A stretch of DNA of 64,000 nucleotides, taken from Erythrobacter litoralis HTCC2594 (lineage in GTDB: Bacteria > Pseudomonadota > Alphaproteobacteria > Sphingomonadales > Sphingomonadaceae). The first letter of the stretch is position 1. Every line of letters starts with the position of its first letter. Positions 63,852 to 64,000 of this stretch are shown one piece after another. The DNA lies in assembly GCF_000013005.1 (NCBI RefSeq), contig NC_007722.1, positions 2,361,501 through 2,425,500 on the forward strand, given 5' to 3'. A program made the position numbers and the translations under genes. Under the pieces are notes generated by a model, which was given only the letters and a program-made list of their open reading frames with translations, searched no databases and was not told where the DNA came from.

Positions 63852-63965
63852 GCCCACCCCGCTGCGACTAGCCAGCAAGCTGGCAAGTCTCGCTCCCCTC
63901 CCGCATGCGGGAGGGGCAGTGAAGCTTGGCGAACCACAGGTGAGTCTAGCTGCAACGGGGTGGGC
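63852..63965. repeat. Composite palindromic repeat element
   Basis: Outer arms 63852-63871 and 63946-63965 are imperfect inverted repeats (17 of 20), and the centre holds a perfect 22-bp palindrome, CCCCTCCCGC, AT, GCGGGAGGGG (63895-63916). No T run follows, so it looks like a REP/MITE-type repeat rather than a terminator. Confidence 0.75.
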
Positions 63966-63976
63966 CGGAGCAAGCC

Positions 63977-64000
63977 ATGTATGAACTACTGAAAGGTCTG
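63977..64000 (+). CDS. Start of a probable CaiB/BaiF-type CoA-transferase gene (cut by window end)
   Basis: The last 24 bases encode MYELLKGL from an ATG. This is how several CaiB/BaiF CoA-transferases of sphingomonads begin, and their genes often follow acyl-CoA dehydrogenase genes. The evidence is only eight codons plus context. Confidence 0.4.

Overview
The window is a gene-dense chromosomal stretch from a high-GC alphaproteobacterium. The most likely source is Sphingomonadales, probably an Erythrobacteraceae member. The reasons are the GC-rich codon use, the protein sequence style, the HisKA_2-type histidine kinase, the acyl-CoA dehydrogenase/CaiB-type genes, and dispersed palindromic repeats of a kind common in that group. 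The species cannot be named from the sequence alone. I see no rRNA, tRNA, CRISPR array, prophage or intact insertion sequence. Genes are packed into short operons, often with ATGA, GTGA or TTGA stop/start overlaps.

Layout, left to right. 1-5.6 kb: the 3' part of gyrB, then an M50-like membrane protease, an AI-2E-family permease and a flavoprotein in one operon. 5.6-7.7 kb: a TetR regulator, an acyltransferase and a lipoprotein, all on the minus strand. 7.7-11.8 kb: a minus-strand leucine-degradation operon (isovaleryl-CoA dehydrogenase to methylcrotonyl-CoA carboxylase beta). A low-GC cbrC-like gene has been inserted into it, with a duplication of the dehydrogenase 3' end. 11.9-15.8 kb: a GAF/PAS histidine kinase and a compatible-solute-type ABC importer whose permease and binding protein are fused. 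15.8-20 kb: a DUF2147 protein, midA, lgt and an acyl-CoA synthetase. 20-31 kb: glnD, an OmpA protein, yggS, a ThiE-like protein, ftsK and membrane proteins of unknown role.

31-34 kb: a phosphate-scavenging pair (an OprP-like porin and PstS) with a clear Pho box in front of pstS. 33.8-42.3 kb: alanine dehydrogenase; a tightly coupled HAD / thioesterase / flavin-oxidoreductase operon; two peptidases; VOC and cupin proteins. 42.5-46.5 kb: an EF-hand protein, a two-component system and a GST. 46.5-51.5 kb: a HerA-like ATPase, fused pabB-pabC, an RluA-type enzyme, arfB and rpmG. 51.6-57.4 kb: a LolA-like protein, alkaline phosphatase, exonuclease III, ribA, a GNAT protein and psd. 57.5-64 kb: a beta-helix protein, an SPFH / ribbon-helix-helix / membrane-protein operon behind a 30-bp dyad, recQ, two small lipoproteins, an acyl-CoA dehydrogenase and the first codons of a probable CoA-transferase.

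Most of the content is core metabolism and cell biology. The unusual features are small-scale genome dynamics: 3'-end duplications after gyrB and after the isovaleryl-CoA dehydrogenase gene; palindromic or dispersed repeats that have become coding sequence in two genes; a 12-bp in-frame tandem repeat in a sensor kinase; and an uncharacterised SPFH/RHH operon. I found no obviously new defence or mobile system. The strongest candidates for follow-up are the cbrC cassette and the coding-embedded repeats.
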